The position numbers were made by a program, and so were the translations under genes. This document shows positions 1-8,276 of a stretch of 64,000 nt of DNA, one piece after another (position 1 is the stretch's first letter; every line of letters begins with the position of its first letter). This DNA is from Bifidobacteriaceae bacterium (GTDB taxonomy: Bacteria; Actinomycetota; Actinomycetes; Actinomycetales; WQXJ01), in contig JAIRYJ010000007.1 of assembly GCA_031267825.1 (NCBI GenBank), forward strand, positions 64,001 to 128,000, in the 5' to 3' direction. The notes below the pieces were generated by a model. It saw only the letters and a program-made list of their open reading frames with translations. It searched no databases and was not told where the DNA came from.

Positions 1-1
1 T

Positions 2-160
2 TTGCGCTACGCCCCGACCGATCTGGGCCTGGAACCAATGGCACCAGGGGTCACACAGACCGGTTACCTGGCCTTTGATATTCCGATCGACTCGCGCCCG
101 GTTGAGCTAATGCTAATCGGCCGCCTGGGTGAAGAGCGCGCCTCGGTTCCCTTAGGTTGA
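2..160 (+). CDS. C-terminal fragment of a DUF4352-like exported protein
   Basis: The window opens inside this gene, so only the last 52 residues are seen. The frame starts at base 2 and ends with TGA at 158-160, three bases before the next start codon. The visible part contains TGYLAFDIP followed by RPVEL, which resembles the beta-sandwich end of DUF4352 (TRF2-like extracellular) domains found on actinobacterial lipoproteins. The signal peptide and any lipobox lie outside the window. The tight spacing to the membrane protein downstream suggests one operon. The family call rests on a short stretch. Confidence 0.5.
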   Translation: MRYAPTDLGLEPMAPGVTQTGYLAFDIPIDSRPVELMLIGRLGEERASVPLG

Positions 161-163
161 GCG

Positions 164-1714
164 ATGGAACCAGTCGCTACAACCACTGGCGCGGGCGCTA
201 AGCGCCAGCCAACCGGCTGGCGCGGGAACATTTACCCAGCTACCGTCTTGGCGCTGGTGTTCATCATCACCCACATTGTGATGGTTTACCAAGCGACTGG
301 ACCAGGCCGGTCCGGTTCAACCGATGTTGCCCTATACGCCTGGTGGGTTCAACAAGGCCAGGTCACCGGCGGCTGGATCGGCATTAACGCGCCATTTGTC
401 TATCCGGTTGGTGCGCTTGTCCCGATGCTGATAGCGGCCATCTTTGGCACAGTCGGCCACTATATGGCGACCTGGTGTTGGATGGTCGCGGCCATCAACT
501 TGGCAACCACCGCCATCGCGGTCAAAGCCGTTGGCCTGGCCCGGGCGGCCATACCAATGGCGGGATGGTTCATTTTCCTGACAGCCCTTGGGCCAAGCGG
601 CATAACCCGGTTAGACGCCGTCATGATGCCCCTAGTGCTGATCGCCTTGCTGTTGATGGCCCCAATGGTGCCGCCACCGGCGAGTGATTCGCCGCCGTCC
701 AGGTCCGTGACGCCACGCCACCGAGGGGCGGCCGATCAGCTCAAACCTCCAACAGTCCGGTCCGGTGGGTTTAGGACGACACATCCGGTTTGGGCGTCAT
801 GTTTGATTACCCTCAGCGCTTGGCTGAAAGTCGCTGGAGGAGCCAGCATCATCCCTCTGTTCTGCGTCATACGCGGCTGGCGTCAACGTCTCCTGTCAGT
901 GGTTCTGCCAGCGGGCCTGACTTGTGCCGCGGTGATCTTGATACAGCGGCTGGCGGGAGGCAGCTGGACTGTGCTGACATCGTTCGTGCGGACCGAATCA
1001 GATCGCGGCCTGCAAATCGAAGCGGTCTTGGCGACCCCTGCGGTGTTGGCCCACCTGATCCGGGGCGAACAAATCTGGCAGTACAACCAAGCTCTTGGAA
1101 CATCAGAAACCTGGGGACTAGGCGCCGAGATCGCCTTACATGTCAGCGACTGGATGATGCCTTTGGCTGTGCTAGCGGTTGGGGTTTTGTGTTGGCTGGC
1201 ACGGCGTTCCGGGATTGACACCCTGCTCTTGGGAACGCTCGCCATTTTGACTGGTCTGATCGTCTTCCACAAGGTTGGTTCGCCGCAGTTCGTCGCCTGG
1301 TGCGCGCCTCCAGTAGTGGTTGCCTGGTGTCTCCAACGGCCTGGCCGGTTGTGGTTCCCGACTGGCCTGTTGTTGCTGGTATCGGCCGTGTTCACGGGTG
1401 CGCTCTATCCCTGGGGCTATATGGGTTTCCTTGGTGGGGAGCCGTTCTGGATCGCCCTGTGGGTGATCCGGAACCTGATTACAGCGGGGATCTTTGCCTG
1501 GGCAATGACTGAATTGTTTGGCTTGGCCCGGGCTGGCAGGCGGTTGGCTCTGGCCGAGGCCCGGTCAGCCGCCGCGATCAGCCCGGCGGAAACCGCGATC
1601 AGCCCGGCGGAAGAACCCAGCCAAGCGGACCTGGCGGAGGTTGGCGAACCGGGAGGGCGGCATCGGGCATTGGAAAACCCGCCACCAACTGACGCTGGGC
1701 CCGGAACGGCATGA
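164..1714 (+). CDS. Polytopic membrane protein, GT-C/DUF2029-like
   Basis: A 516-residue protein with about ten hydrophobic helices between residues 23 and 465. The first periplasmic loop carries STDVALY and the stretch NAPFVYPVGAL, in the style of GT-C (GT87/DUF2029) polyprenol-phosphate sugar transferases, although no full catalytic signature is clear. A polar cytoplasmic loop of about 50 residues (170-220) is rich in Pro, Ser and Arg. The C-terminal tail is Ala/Glu/Pro rich and contains an exact in-frame duplication of ISPAE (DNA 1572-1612, 21-bp period). The stop overlaps the next start as ATGA, so it is coupled to the YibE/F gene. A cell-envelope role is inferred; the substrate is unknown. 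Confidence 0.6.
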   Translation: MEPVATTTGAGAKRQPTGWRGNIYPATVLALVFIITHIVMVYQATGPGRSGSTDVALYAWWVQQGQVTGGWIGINAPFVYPVGALVPMLIAAIFGTVGHYMATWCWMVAAINLATTAIAVKAVGLARAAIPMAGWFIFLTALGPSGITRLDAVMMPLVLIALLLMAPMVPPPASDSPPSRSVTPRHRGAADQLKPPTVRSGGFRTTHPVWASCLITLSAWLKVAGGASIIPLFCVIRGWRQRLLSVVLPAGLTCAAVILIQRLAGGSWTVLTSFVRTESDRGLQIEAVLATPAVLAHLIRGEQIWQYNQALGTSETWGLGAEIALHVSDWMMPLAVLAVGVLCWLARRSGIDTLLLGTLAILTGLIVFHKVGSPQFVAWCAPPVVVAWCLQRPGRLWFPTGLLLLVSAVFTGALYPWGYMGFLGGEPFWIALWVIRNLITAGIFAWAMTELFGLARAGRRLALAEARSAAAISPAETAISPAEEPSQADLAEVGEPGGRHRALENPPPTDAGPGTA

Positions 1715-2940
1715 CAGGACACGGGCACAGCGCGACTCATCTGGCCGCACCCGCCAGCCGCCCAGTCAAACTGGCCTTAACCATCACAATGACTGTGCTG
1801 GGGCTGGTAACACTGATCGGAATGGGCCTGCTCTGGCCTAAGGTGGGCGAGGTTCCCGCCAAAACCCCTTACCTGACGCCGGAAGCCGAACGCCAACCCG
1901 GCGTGGTGACACGGATCGAACCGGGACATCTGGATGGTGAGGTGGTCTTCCGGCTTGATTCGACTGGCCAAGAAGTGCGCCTTTACACAGTGGGCGAAGT
2001 CCCTTTGGGTGATTTCAAGATCGGCGATCACATCAAAACGATCCGTTTCCCCGACGCCGGTACCGCCAGTCGCGAAGTTTACGTCTTCCAGGACTTTTAC
2101 CGCGGTTGGCCAATCATGGTACTGGTCGGCTTGTTTGTGCTGGTGGTGATCGCGGTGGCACGGTTCAAAGGCCTGGCCGCGATGGTTGGCCTGGGTGGCG
2201 GCCTGGCGATGGTTTGGTTCTTCCTCCTGCCCGCACTGATCGCCGGGAAGAACCCGTTGCTGGTGGCTCTGGTGACAGCTAGCGCTGTGCTGTTCATCGT
2301 GGTTTATTTGGCGCACGGGGTCTCTGTCAAATCCACCACAGCGCTGCTGGGGACGTTCCTCGGGACGGCGATAGTGGCCTGTTTGGCCTGGTGGGCGGTG
2401 CCATCAACTCATCTGATACCGCTCAGTGACGAGGCCATGGTGCGGTTGTCCTACACGGCGGCGCAAACTGACCTGAAAGGTGTGCTGCTCTGTGGCATGG
2501 TGCTAGCTGGGGTGGGTGTGTTGAACGATGTAACCATCACGCAGGCCTCCGCCGTTTGGGAGCTGCGGGCGGCCGCGCCGACCGCGACCCGTCGGATGGT
2601 TTTCGTCAGCGCGATGCGGATCGGGCGGGACCACATCGCCTCGACTGTCTACACCATTGCCTTCGCCTATATTGGCGGAGCTTTGAGCTTGTTGCTGGTC
2701 GCCTCGACGATCGACCATACGATCCTTGACCTGCTGACAGCGGAGGATATCGCCAGTGAAGTTGTGCCGATCCTGGCGGCCTCGGTTGGCTTGGTTTTGG
2801 CGATTCCGCTAACCACGGCGATCGGGGTTTGGTTGGGTGGTGGCCCGGCCGGTTTGGGCGGGATGGCCGATGCCGCCGGTTTGGCTGACGTTGCTGGTCC
2901 GGCTGACGGCGCGGGCCGGGTTGAGTCCGCTCTATCCTGA
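1711..2940 (+). CDS. YibE/F family membrane protein
   Basis: A 409-residue protein that starts by ATGA overlap with the preceding gene. One helix (about residues 23-45) precedes an extracytoplasmic domain of about 90 residues containing GVVTRIEPGHLDGEV and the VYVFQDFYRG-like segment typical of YibE/F. About seven further helices follow, with GVLNDVTITQASAVWEL and RIGRDHIASTVYTIAFAY, which are the most diagnostic family motifs. YibE/F proteins are integral membrane proteins of unproven function, often assumed to be transporters. The last 30 residues are a Gly/Ala/Asp repeat (AAGLADVAGPADGAG), one of several such low-complexity tails in this window. Its 3' end overlaps the convergent hydrolase gene by 9 bp. 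Confidence 0.82.
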   Translation: MTGHGHSATHLAAPASRPVKLALTITMTVLGLVTLIGMGLLWPKVGEVPAKTPYLTPEAERQPGVVTRIEPGHLDGEVVFRLDSTGQEVRLYTVGEVPLGDFKIGDHIKTIRFPDAGTASREVYVFQDFYRGWPIMVLVGLFVLVVIAVARFKGLAAMVGLGGGLAMVWFFLLPALIAGKNPLLVALVTASAVLFIVVYLAHGVSVKSTTALLGTFLGTAIVACLAWWAVPSTHLIPLSDEAMVRLSYTAAQTDLKGVLLCGMVLAGVGVLNDVTITQASAVWELRAAAPTATRRMVFVSAMRIGRDHIASTVYTIAFAYIGGALSLLLVASTIDHTILDLLTAEDIASEVVPILAASVGLVLAIPLTTAIGVWLGGGPAGLGGMADAAGLADVAGPADGAGRVESALS

Positions 2941-4014
2941 GTTGCTCTGGCCGGGCACGGCTATTGCCCGGTCAAGCCAATCAAGCGCCTCGCTGATGTA
3001 CCGGCCACGCACCGGTTCGGGACTGAGCGCTAAGTCGTGAGCGCCGCCTTCAAGCGCCCGGACCTCAACATCAGCGCCGAGTTTCGGCGCTAAGCGCCAC
3101 ATTTGGCGCGGGTCGAGTACCGAATCAGTCGTCACCAGTTCGTCGTGAGCCCGCGCCGGGTCACCCCGTCGCAGTGAAGTCATCATCAGCACTGGGCAAC
3201 CCACCTCAATGCCCTGCTTCAACCGTGCCTGCCAGCGCCGCACCGAAGACAACCAGACCGGATAGGTCGGGAAACCATCATGCGGTTTCCAGGTCAGGTC
3301 ATAGGCCCACTCGCCGCCAGTCTCAAGGTGCAGGGCGTGGCCGTAGTGGGCTTTCAGGCCGGAGATCGGCGCCATCGGGGCGATCTTGCCCAATAGGTGC
3401 ATGAACTGGGTGACTGGCCCGCGCATCAGCCAGTTGCCGTTCAGGTCAAGCCAGGGCGAATTCAGGATCAATGCCCGCAGCCGCCCGGTCCGGGCGGCCG
3501 CCCAAAACGGCATTATCAAACCACCGGTCGAATGCCCGATCCCAGCCAACTCACTGTGGCCTTCCTCCTGCGCTATAGCGTCAGCCGCAGCATCCAGATC
3601 TTGGCTGTAAACAGCGACGTCAGGCACAAAGTTGGGATGGTCGGGGTCTTTTGAGTGTTCCACTGACCGCCCGTAACCGCGCAGGTCAATAGCGTAGAAA
3701 CGGTAGCCACGGGACTCGAAGGCCTTTGCTAGATGGTCCTGGAAGAAGTAGTCGACAAAACCATGCAGGTAGAGCACGGCGGGTTTAGGTTGGTCGGTTC
3801 CTTGGCCATCAGCAGTGGTACCTGTTTCAGCGGAGTTCTTGGCGGCGCCCGCTGGGGAACCGGAGTTCGCTGTTCCAGTTCCACTGGTGCGCCGCAACCG
3901 GATCAAAGTGGCTGTTTCACCGCCAGGCAAGGCGAGACCGCGTTGTTCAAAGCCTGGCAGAACATCTGTGGTCCAAGCCACAGGCTGGTCTTGAGTTTCC
4001 ATGGAGTCAATCAT
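2932..4014 (-). CDS. Alpha/beta hydrolase (lysophospholipase/serine aminopeptidase-like)
   Basis: A 360-residue cytoplasmic hydrolase without a signal peptide. VLYLHGFVDYF is the oxyanion-hole strand, YAIDLRGYGRS follows, and GIGHSTGG is the nucleophile elbow with Ser in G-x-S-x-G. The late LEGGAHDL provides the expected catalytic His. This is the pattern of the Serine aminopeptidase S33/monoglyceride-lipase group. Between residues 45 and 75 is a Gly/Thr/Ala-rich insert (SPAGAAKNSAETGTTADG) that looks like a disordered loop. The start could be Met1 or Met5 (4002). The substrate cannot be told from sequence. It is convergent with yibE/F and followed upstream by about 190 bp without genes. Confidence 0.75.
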   Translation of the reverse strand: MIDSMETQDQPVAWTTDVLPGFEQRGLALPGGETATLIRLRRTSGTGTANSGSPAGAAKNSAETGTTADGQGTDQPKPAVLYLHGFVDYFFQDHLAKAFESRGYRFYAIDLRGYGRSVEHSKDPDHPNFVPDVAVYSQDLDAAADAIAQEEGHSELAGIGHSTGGLIMPFWAAARTGRLRALILNSPWLDLNGNWLMRGPVTQFMHLLGKIAPMAPISGLKAHYGHALHLETGGEWAYDLTWKPHDGFPTYPVWLSSVRRWQARLKQGIEVGCPVLMMTSLRRGDPARAHDELVTTDSVLDPRQMWRLAPKLGADVEVRALEGGAHDLALSPEPVRGRYISEALDWLDRAIAVPGQSNSG

Positions 4015-4210
4015 GCTCTCCTTTGGGCCCGGCTGTTTATGGGATATCTATGTCGGCGCCCAGGGTGAGGCGGGCCGGGTGGGTTGAGCCGCGAAGGCTG
4101 TCATCCGACACCCACCGAGGTGGCCCGGGCCTAGATTCCCTCGGATACCGACATGAATAGCCAATGCTTTTGCCGCACTGGCCTAGGCCGGGTAGCCTTG
4201 AGCCCTGCCC

Positions 4211-4298
4211 GGAGGCGTCGCATAGAGGCCTAGTGCGCCCGCCTGCTAAGCGGGTTGGGGGTGATACCCCCTCGGGGGTTCGAATCCCCCCGCCTCCG
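4211..4298 (+). tRNA. tRNA-Ser (GCT)
   Basis: The acceptor stem GGAGGCG (4211-4217) pairs with CGCCTCC (4291-4297), with discriminator G at 4298. The anticodon arm is CCCGC-CTGCTAA-GCGGG, giving anticodon GCT at 4245-4247. A long variable arm (class II) follows, as expected for serine, and the T loop is GGTTCGAATCC. CCA is not encoded. It is the first of three serine tRNAs with different anticodons in this window. Confidence 0.96.
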
Positions 4299-4495
4299 CT
4301 GCGCCGCCTGTGCCATCCGCTCTGACTTGAACCCGCCTAGTTTGAATGGGTTCGCGCTAATCACGCGTTGTGGTCCGTGTTGCAGATCTCGGGACACTAG
4401 AAACTGGTGAATCCATAAGACGAGGCTTCACTGGTCTTAGTTTCACCCGCGCCCAAACCCATCCGGCGGTCCGCCGCGCAACCCCGGAGACGGTG

Positions 4496-5473
4496 TTAGT
4501 CCCAGGTCAGAAGGATTTTGCCAATCACCGAGCCGGACAGCATGGCGGCATGGGCGGCCTCCGCCCGAGCCATCGGGAAACGCGCCCCAATCACAGGAGA
4601 CGCCCGGCCCGAACACACCAGTTCCCAAATGTCGTGACGCACCCGGTGCACAATCGCGGCTCTATCCTCTGAAGAGCGGTTACGGAGATTAGAAGCCATT
4701 AGACGATGCCGCCGCCGGAGCATCTGCCCCAGGTCTAGTTCCGCTTGTGCCCCGCCGATCAGTCCAATGATCGCTAACGTGCCACCCTCGGCCAGAGCCG
4801 CTAGATTCCGCTCAACATAGGCCGCGCCAACCACATCCAGGATCACGTCAACGCCGCGGCCGTCTGTGCCGTCCAAAACAACCTGAACAAAGTCTTCAGT
4901 CTTATGGTTTATCCCGCGTGAGGCACCAAGCTGTTCACAGGCTTGAACCCGTTCAGCGGTACCGGCTGTCGCGAAAACCGGCGACTGAAGAGCTGAACCC
5001 AAGGTAATCGCCATCGTGCCAATGCCGCCCGCTCCGCCGTGAACCAGCAGTGGAGCGCCCGCTACATAGCCGACCTCGGTCAGGTTGGACCAAACGGTAG
5101 CAGCGCTCTCTGGGGCGGCCCCAGCGTCACGCAGGGTCAAGGCGGAGGCAACGGGAAGTAGACAGGCGGCATCGGCCACCGCGTATTCAGCGTAAGCGCC
5201 ACCCTGCAACAAGGCCGCCACCGGATCACCAACTTGCCAACTGGTAACACCACGACCCAACTCAGCGACAATGCCGGAACATTCCAACCCGAGCAGCGGT
5301 GAGGCTCCGGCCGGCGCAGGATAAGCGCCACGAGCTTGGAGCAGATCAGCCCGGTTGACACCAGCGGCGGCGACCCGCACCAAGACTTGACCCGGACCGG
5401 GCCTTGGCGCCCGGACCTCAGCCATGACCAGCCGGTGGTCTCGTCCTGGGTTGTCAACCACAATGCCGCGCAT
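4496..5473 (-). CDS. NAD(P)H:quinone oxidoreductase-like protein (MDR/QOR superfamily)
   Basis: A 325-residue medium-chain dehydrogenase/reductase. The N-terminal GroES-like half carries GVNRADLLQARGAYP and PLLGLECSGIV. The Rossmann half has VHGGAGGIGTMAI and later FATAGTAERVQACEQLGA, the NADPH site of the zinc-free quinone oxidoreductases (TIGR-style PIG3/QOR). No catalytic zinc cysteines are present. I chose the ATG at 5473 (MRGIVVDNPG), because the 13 extra residues available upstream do not resemble the family. It probably reduces quinones or enones in the cytoplasm. It is divergent from the PIN-like gene, with about 80 bp between starts. Confidence 0.85.
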   Translation of the reverse strand: MRGIVVDNPGRDHRLVMAEVRAPRPGPGQVLVRVAAAGVNRADLLQARGAYPAPAGASPLLGLECSGIVAELGRGVTSWQVGDPVAALLQGGAYAEYAVADAACLLPVASALTLRDAGAAPESAATVWSNLTEVGYVAGAPLLVHGGAGGIGTMAITLGSALQSPVFATAGTAERVQACEQLGASRGINHKTEDFVQVVLDGTDGRGVDVILDVVGAAYVERNLAALAEGGTLAIIGLIGGAQAELDLGQMLRRRHRLMASNLRNRSSEDRAAIVHRVRHDIWELVCSGRASPVIGARFPMARAEAAHAAMLSGSVIGKILLTWD

Positions 5474-5551
5474 GGCGCCTAAGTGTAAACGTGGTGCCCG
5501 GCATACGCTCATTCGGCTTTGCGGGGCGTCTCAGTCGGTAGGCTTGAGCCC

Positions 5552-5962
5552 GTGCGTTATTACCTGGACGGGACCACCATGGTGCGGGCGGTAATTGATT
5601 CGCCTGAGTCTGAGGCACTGCGTGAATGGATCGCCAACCATGAGAACGAGTTGGTCACATCGATTCTGGCGCGCTGGGAGGCCGGGGAGGAACTGATCGG
5701 CCTGGATCATGGACACCGGATGCGGATTTATGATCAGCTAGGTGGGATCCCTGAAATCTCTGTGTCAGGCCGTGCTTTAGAGATCGGTTCATACGCTGTC
5801 GCGGCGGTTTCACCTTATGCGGCGCTTCATGTCGGGTTAGCGGCGTCTGAGGAGGCCGTAACCGTGATGATCACTTACAACACTGAGGTGGCATCGGCCG
5901 CGCGGCTCTACGGTTTGCGTGTTATCAGTCCCGGTCGTGAACCCACTTGGTATTTGCGTTGA
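5552..5962 (+). CDS. Solitary PIN-domain protein with lost acidic residues
   Basis: A 136-residue PIN-fold protein starting at GTG 5552 (RYYLDGTTMV); the frame stays open upstream to a TTG at 5519. The first acid (YLDG) and the second (LARWEAGEE) are kept. The third position, normally LDAIH, reads YAALH, and the fourth, normally TYD, reads TYN, so two of the four metal-binding acids are missing. The end RLYGLRVISPG is classic VapC-like. There is no antitoxin gene upstream; the neighbour is a divergent reductase. I infer a catalytically dead or repurposed PIN protein that was once a toxin, or a binding-only relative. An unusual active site cannot be excluded. Confidence 0.7.
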   Translation: MRYYLDGTTMVRAVIDSPESEALREWIANHENELVTSILARWEAGEELIGLDHGHRMRIYDQLGGIPEISVSGRALEIGSYAVAAVSPYAALHVGLAASEEAVTVMITYNTEVASAARLYGLRVISPGREPTWYLR

Positions 5963-5999
5963 ACCTGCCCGGCTAGTTAGCGGGTAGCCTTATGGGTCG

Positions 6000-6088
6000 G
6001 GAGAGCTGCCGGAGCGGCCGATCGGGACGGTCTTGAAAACCGTTGATGCGCGCTAGCGCATCCGTGGGTTCGAATCCCACGCTCTCCG
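6000..6088 (+). tRNA. tRNA-Ser (TGA)
   Basis: The acceptor GGAGAGC (6000-6006) pairs with GCTCTCC (6081-6087), discriminator G 6088, and CCA follows in the DNA (6089-6091). The anticodon arm ACGGT-CTTGAAA-ACCGT gives TGA at 6034-6036. A long variable arm and the T loop GGTTCGAATCC complete a class II serine tRNA. It lies about 40 bp after the PIN-like gene. Confidence 0.96.
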
Positions 6089-6270
6089 CCACGTGGTGTC
6101 TCAGGGCATAGGAAACTGGCATACCAGTTGGCGCACGTTTAGGTGTCCGCCAGGCACGGTGCGCTCAACGAAAAATCAGCGGAGTTGTTCTTCCCTAGGG
6201 TCACCATGAGAGATTGGTTGGCGCGCCGCACGGGAAGGGATCTCGTGGGATGAAACTAGGGAGGTTTGCC

Positions 6271-6417
6271 ATGGCATTTGATCCGGAACGGTCCGGTAAC
6301 CGCAAGATTGATGATGACCAGATAGCCAAAGCCCAGCAGAGGGCCAAACAGCAACGGGAAGAAGAAATAAAGCGTCGCATGGCGGAAGCCGCGATCAAAG
6401 CGACCCAGAAGAAGTGA
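6271..6417 (+). CDS. Small highly charged protein, function unknown
   Basis: A 48-residue protein from ATG 6271, preceded by GGGAGG at 6259-6264, a strong ribosome binding site that decides against the longer upstream start. It begins MAFDPERSGNRK and is then a continuous charged helix (QQRAKQQREEEIKRRMAEAAIKATQKK), likely a short coiled coil or nucleic-acid-associated peptide. No family is recognised. It stands alone between a tRNA and a strong hairpin. Confidence 0.6.
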   Translation: MAFDPERSGNRKIDDDQIAKAQQRAKQQREEEIKRRMAEAAIKATQKK

Positions 6418-6487
6418 GACTGGCCTCCCTGGGTATTCGAAACAGTCAGGAATGAGGCGTGTTGGCGCGTTACGGCCGGAACAAATA

Positions 6488-6556
6488 AGAAGGTCCTACC
6501 GGCTAGCGCGTACTGACTTCGCCCCAGAGCACGCGGCCCGCCCGGTAGGACCTTCT
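6488..6556. repeat. Perfect 15-bp inverted repeat, terminator-like or structured RNA
   Basis: AGAAGGTCCTACCGG (6488-6502) is matched exactly by CCGGTAGGACCTTCT (6542-6556), with 39 bp between. Inside, CGCGT (6507-6511) can pair with ACGCG (6531-6535), which extends the stem. There is no T tract. It lies after the 48-residue gene and 109 bp before the convergent CAP-protein gene end, so a bidirectional terminator is plausible. A small RNA or mobile palindrome is also possible. Confidence 0.6.
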
Positions 6557-6664
6557 ATAAAGAACAACGATTGATGTGGGCTGGTAGTTCCGGTTTTAGG
6601 GTGTGTTGTTCGTCACATTTTTCTGCCGCTACCATCCCAGGCCCGGCGTTGCTGGGCTGCTGGT

Positions 6665-8116
6665 TTACCAGCCGTTGCCGATTTGCTGCTTGCTACCGAA
6701 AGTTCCGCTGCCGTAGCCGCGGTAGTAGTAGAGCTTGCGGGATACGGTGTCCAAGCCAACGATGTCCGCCCAGGCGTCACCGTTCAGATCAGCGCCGGCC
6801 GCCAGTTGGAAAGTGTTCCAGCCGTTGCCGCACAGCTTCTTAGTTTGGAAAGTGCCGTTACCGTTGCCGTGATAGCAGTACATGAAGCCTGCGGGGTTGA
6901 TTCCAAGGATGTCAGTGCGGCCGTCCTTGTTCAGATCACCGCCAGAGTAAAGCTGCCAGCCGGTCCAACCCCAGCCGACCTTCTTCTTGGTGGTGAAGTG
7001 ATCACCCAGCCAGGCGTAGAGGTAAAGGTCACCGTTAGCGTCAATGCCTAGCAGGTCAGGGCGCTTGTCCCCATTCAAATCGGCGGCCGGGATAGCTTGG
7101 AAAGTCTGCCAGCCGTTACCGATCTTGGTTGGTGACGGATTGAGGCGGCCACCCAAGTTAGCTGTGTAGCGATACAGGTCACCACCGGCTGTTATGGCGG
7201 CGATGTCAGGGAAACCGTCACCAGTCCAGTCGCCCGGCGCGAAGACCCGTTGGCCAGCGAATCCAGTACCACTCAAGCCGGGCGAACCCAGGGTGGCGCC
7301 AGCCGTGAACGGGTAAAGCACAAGTTGGCCGGTGGCGTCTATCGCCATTACCTCACCCCGGCCGTCGCTGGTCATATCTGGTGCCAACAGGACACTTTCA
7401 AACGGGGTGACAGGTGTGGCTGGTGTCCACCACGGAGAATCGGTTGGGCCAGAGTTCTCGTACGCGGCAAAGTTCTCCGTGACGTAAAGGAAAGCACAGT
7501 TAGCCAACCCATTGGCCGTTGGGCAAGGCCTTGTACCAGTTACAACGCCAACCCCAACGTGGGTCCAGTCAGGGTCTAGCATGTTGCTCCTGTGACCAGG
7601 TGATCCCATGAACCCATTGTTGACATCCTTTGGAGTTATGGAGGCGGTTGAGCCCCAGGCCCGCATGATGTTTTCGCCGCCGCCCCACAGGTCAGTTTGC
7701 GGCATTTGGCCGAAATAGTTCGGATTGTGGTAGAACTGCCCACTGTTGAGCAGGTATGTTGACCAGTTCCGGGCGACGATCATGATCGCTAATGACGCCC
7801 GCAACGGCCGCAGGCCGCGGCTGGTCCGCTCGGCGTTGATTAGGTCTGTCACTTGCATTTCGAACTGTTCGGTCGTCAGGGCTTGACCTGTCACGGAACC
7901 ACCCGACAAGGCGCCAACCGGCCAGTCCTGAGCGACCGCGACCGGCCCGGAGGCCTCCGCCAGGCCATCGCCGACAATTGATGAGGCGATCCAGCCGTCA
8001 TCTTGGCTGACCTCTAAGGTGGCCGGGTCAACTACCGGTCCATCGGCGGCAGCCGGTGCGACCAGGCCGAAAGCGGCGACAAACAAACTGACAAGAACTG
8101 CGATTACTCGGCGCAT
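6665..8116 (-). CDS. Secreted CAP (SCP/PR1) domain protein with C-terminal FG-GAP/VCBS propeller
   Basis: A 483-residue exported protein. Residues 1-24 form a Sec signal peptide ending APAAA. A CAP domain spans about 88-230: LINAERTSRGLRPL, then the cavity His in FYHNPNY, Glu in GGGENIM, GSPGHRSNML, the second His in DWTHVGVGV and YVTENFAAY, so the family residues are complete. From about 245 to the end run FG-GAP/VCBS-like blades (GDWTGDGFPDI, ADLNGDKRPDLLGID, GDLNKDGRTDILGIN, ADLNGDAWADIVGLD), Ca-binding DxNxDG loops, ending exactly at GNGW. The same module ends the 1274-residue protein at 38646-42470. No LPXTG or anchor is present. Extracellular or wall-associated action is inferred. Confidence 0.85.
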   Translation of the reverse strand: MRRVIAVLVSLFVAAFGLVAPAAADGPVVDPATLEVSQDDGWIASSIVGDGLAEASGPVAVAQDWPVGALSGGSVTGQALTTEQFEMQVTDLINAERTSRGLRPLRASLAIMIVARNWSTYLLNSGQFYHNPNYFGQMPQTDLWGGGENIMRAWGSTASITPKDVNNGFMGSPGHRSNMLDPDWTHVGVGVVTGTRPCPTANGLANCAFLYVTENFAAYENSGPTDSPWWTPATPVTPFESVLLAPDMTSDGRGEVMAIDATGQLVLYPFTAGATLGSPGLSGTGFAGQRVFAPGDWTGDGFPDIAAITAGGDLYRYTANLGGRLNPSPTKIGNGWQTFQAIPAADLNGDKRPDLLGIDANGDLYLYAWLGDHFTTKKKVGWGWTGWQLYSGGDLNKDGRTDILGINPAGFMYCYHGNGNGTFQTKKLCGNGWNTFQLAAGADLNGDAWADIVGLDTVSRKLYYYRGYGSGTFGSKQQIGNGW

Positions 8117-8276
8117 GGGGTTCCCCTTGAAAGGTTGAAACGCTTATGGTGGTCCGGCGGCACCACGGGTGGCTCCGCCAAACGCTTTCAACTATAGGCC
8201 TCACCTCTTGCTCATATTCCGGGGGCCGCAAGCGGCCCAGCCGAAAAGCGCCAGCCGTGGTGGGAAGATTGGATTC

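Noticed and set aside
8169-8276. Upstream extension of phosphoglucomutase
   Set aside because: The extra 36 codons overlap the divergent promoter region and do not resemble the family.
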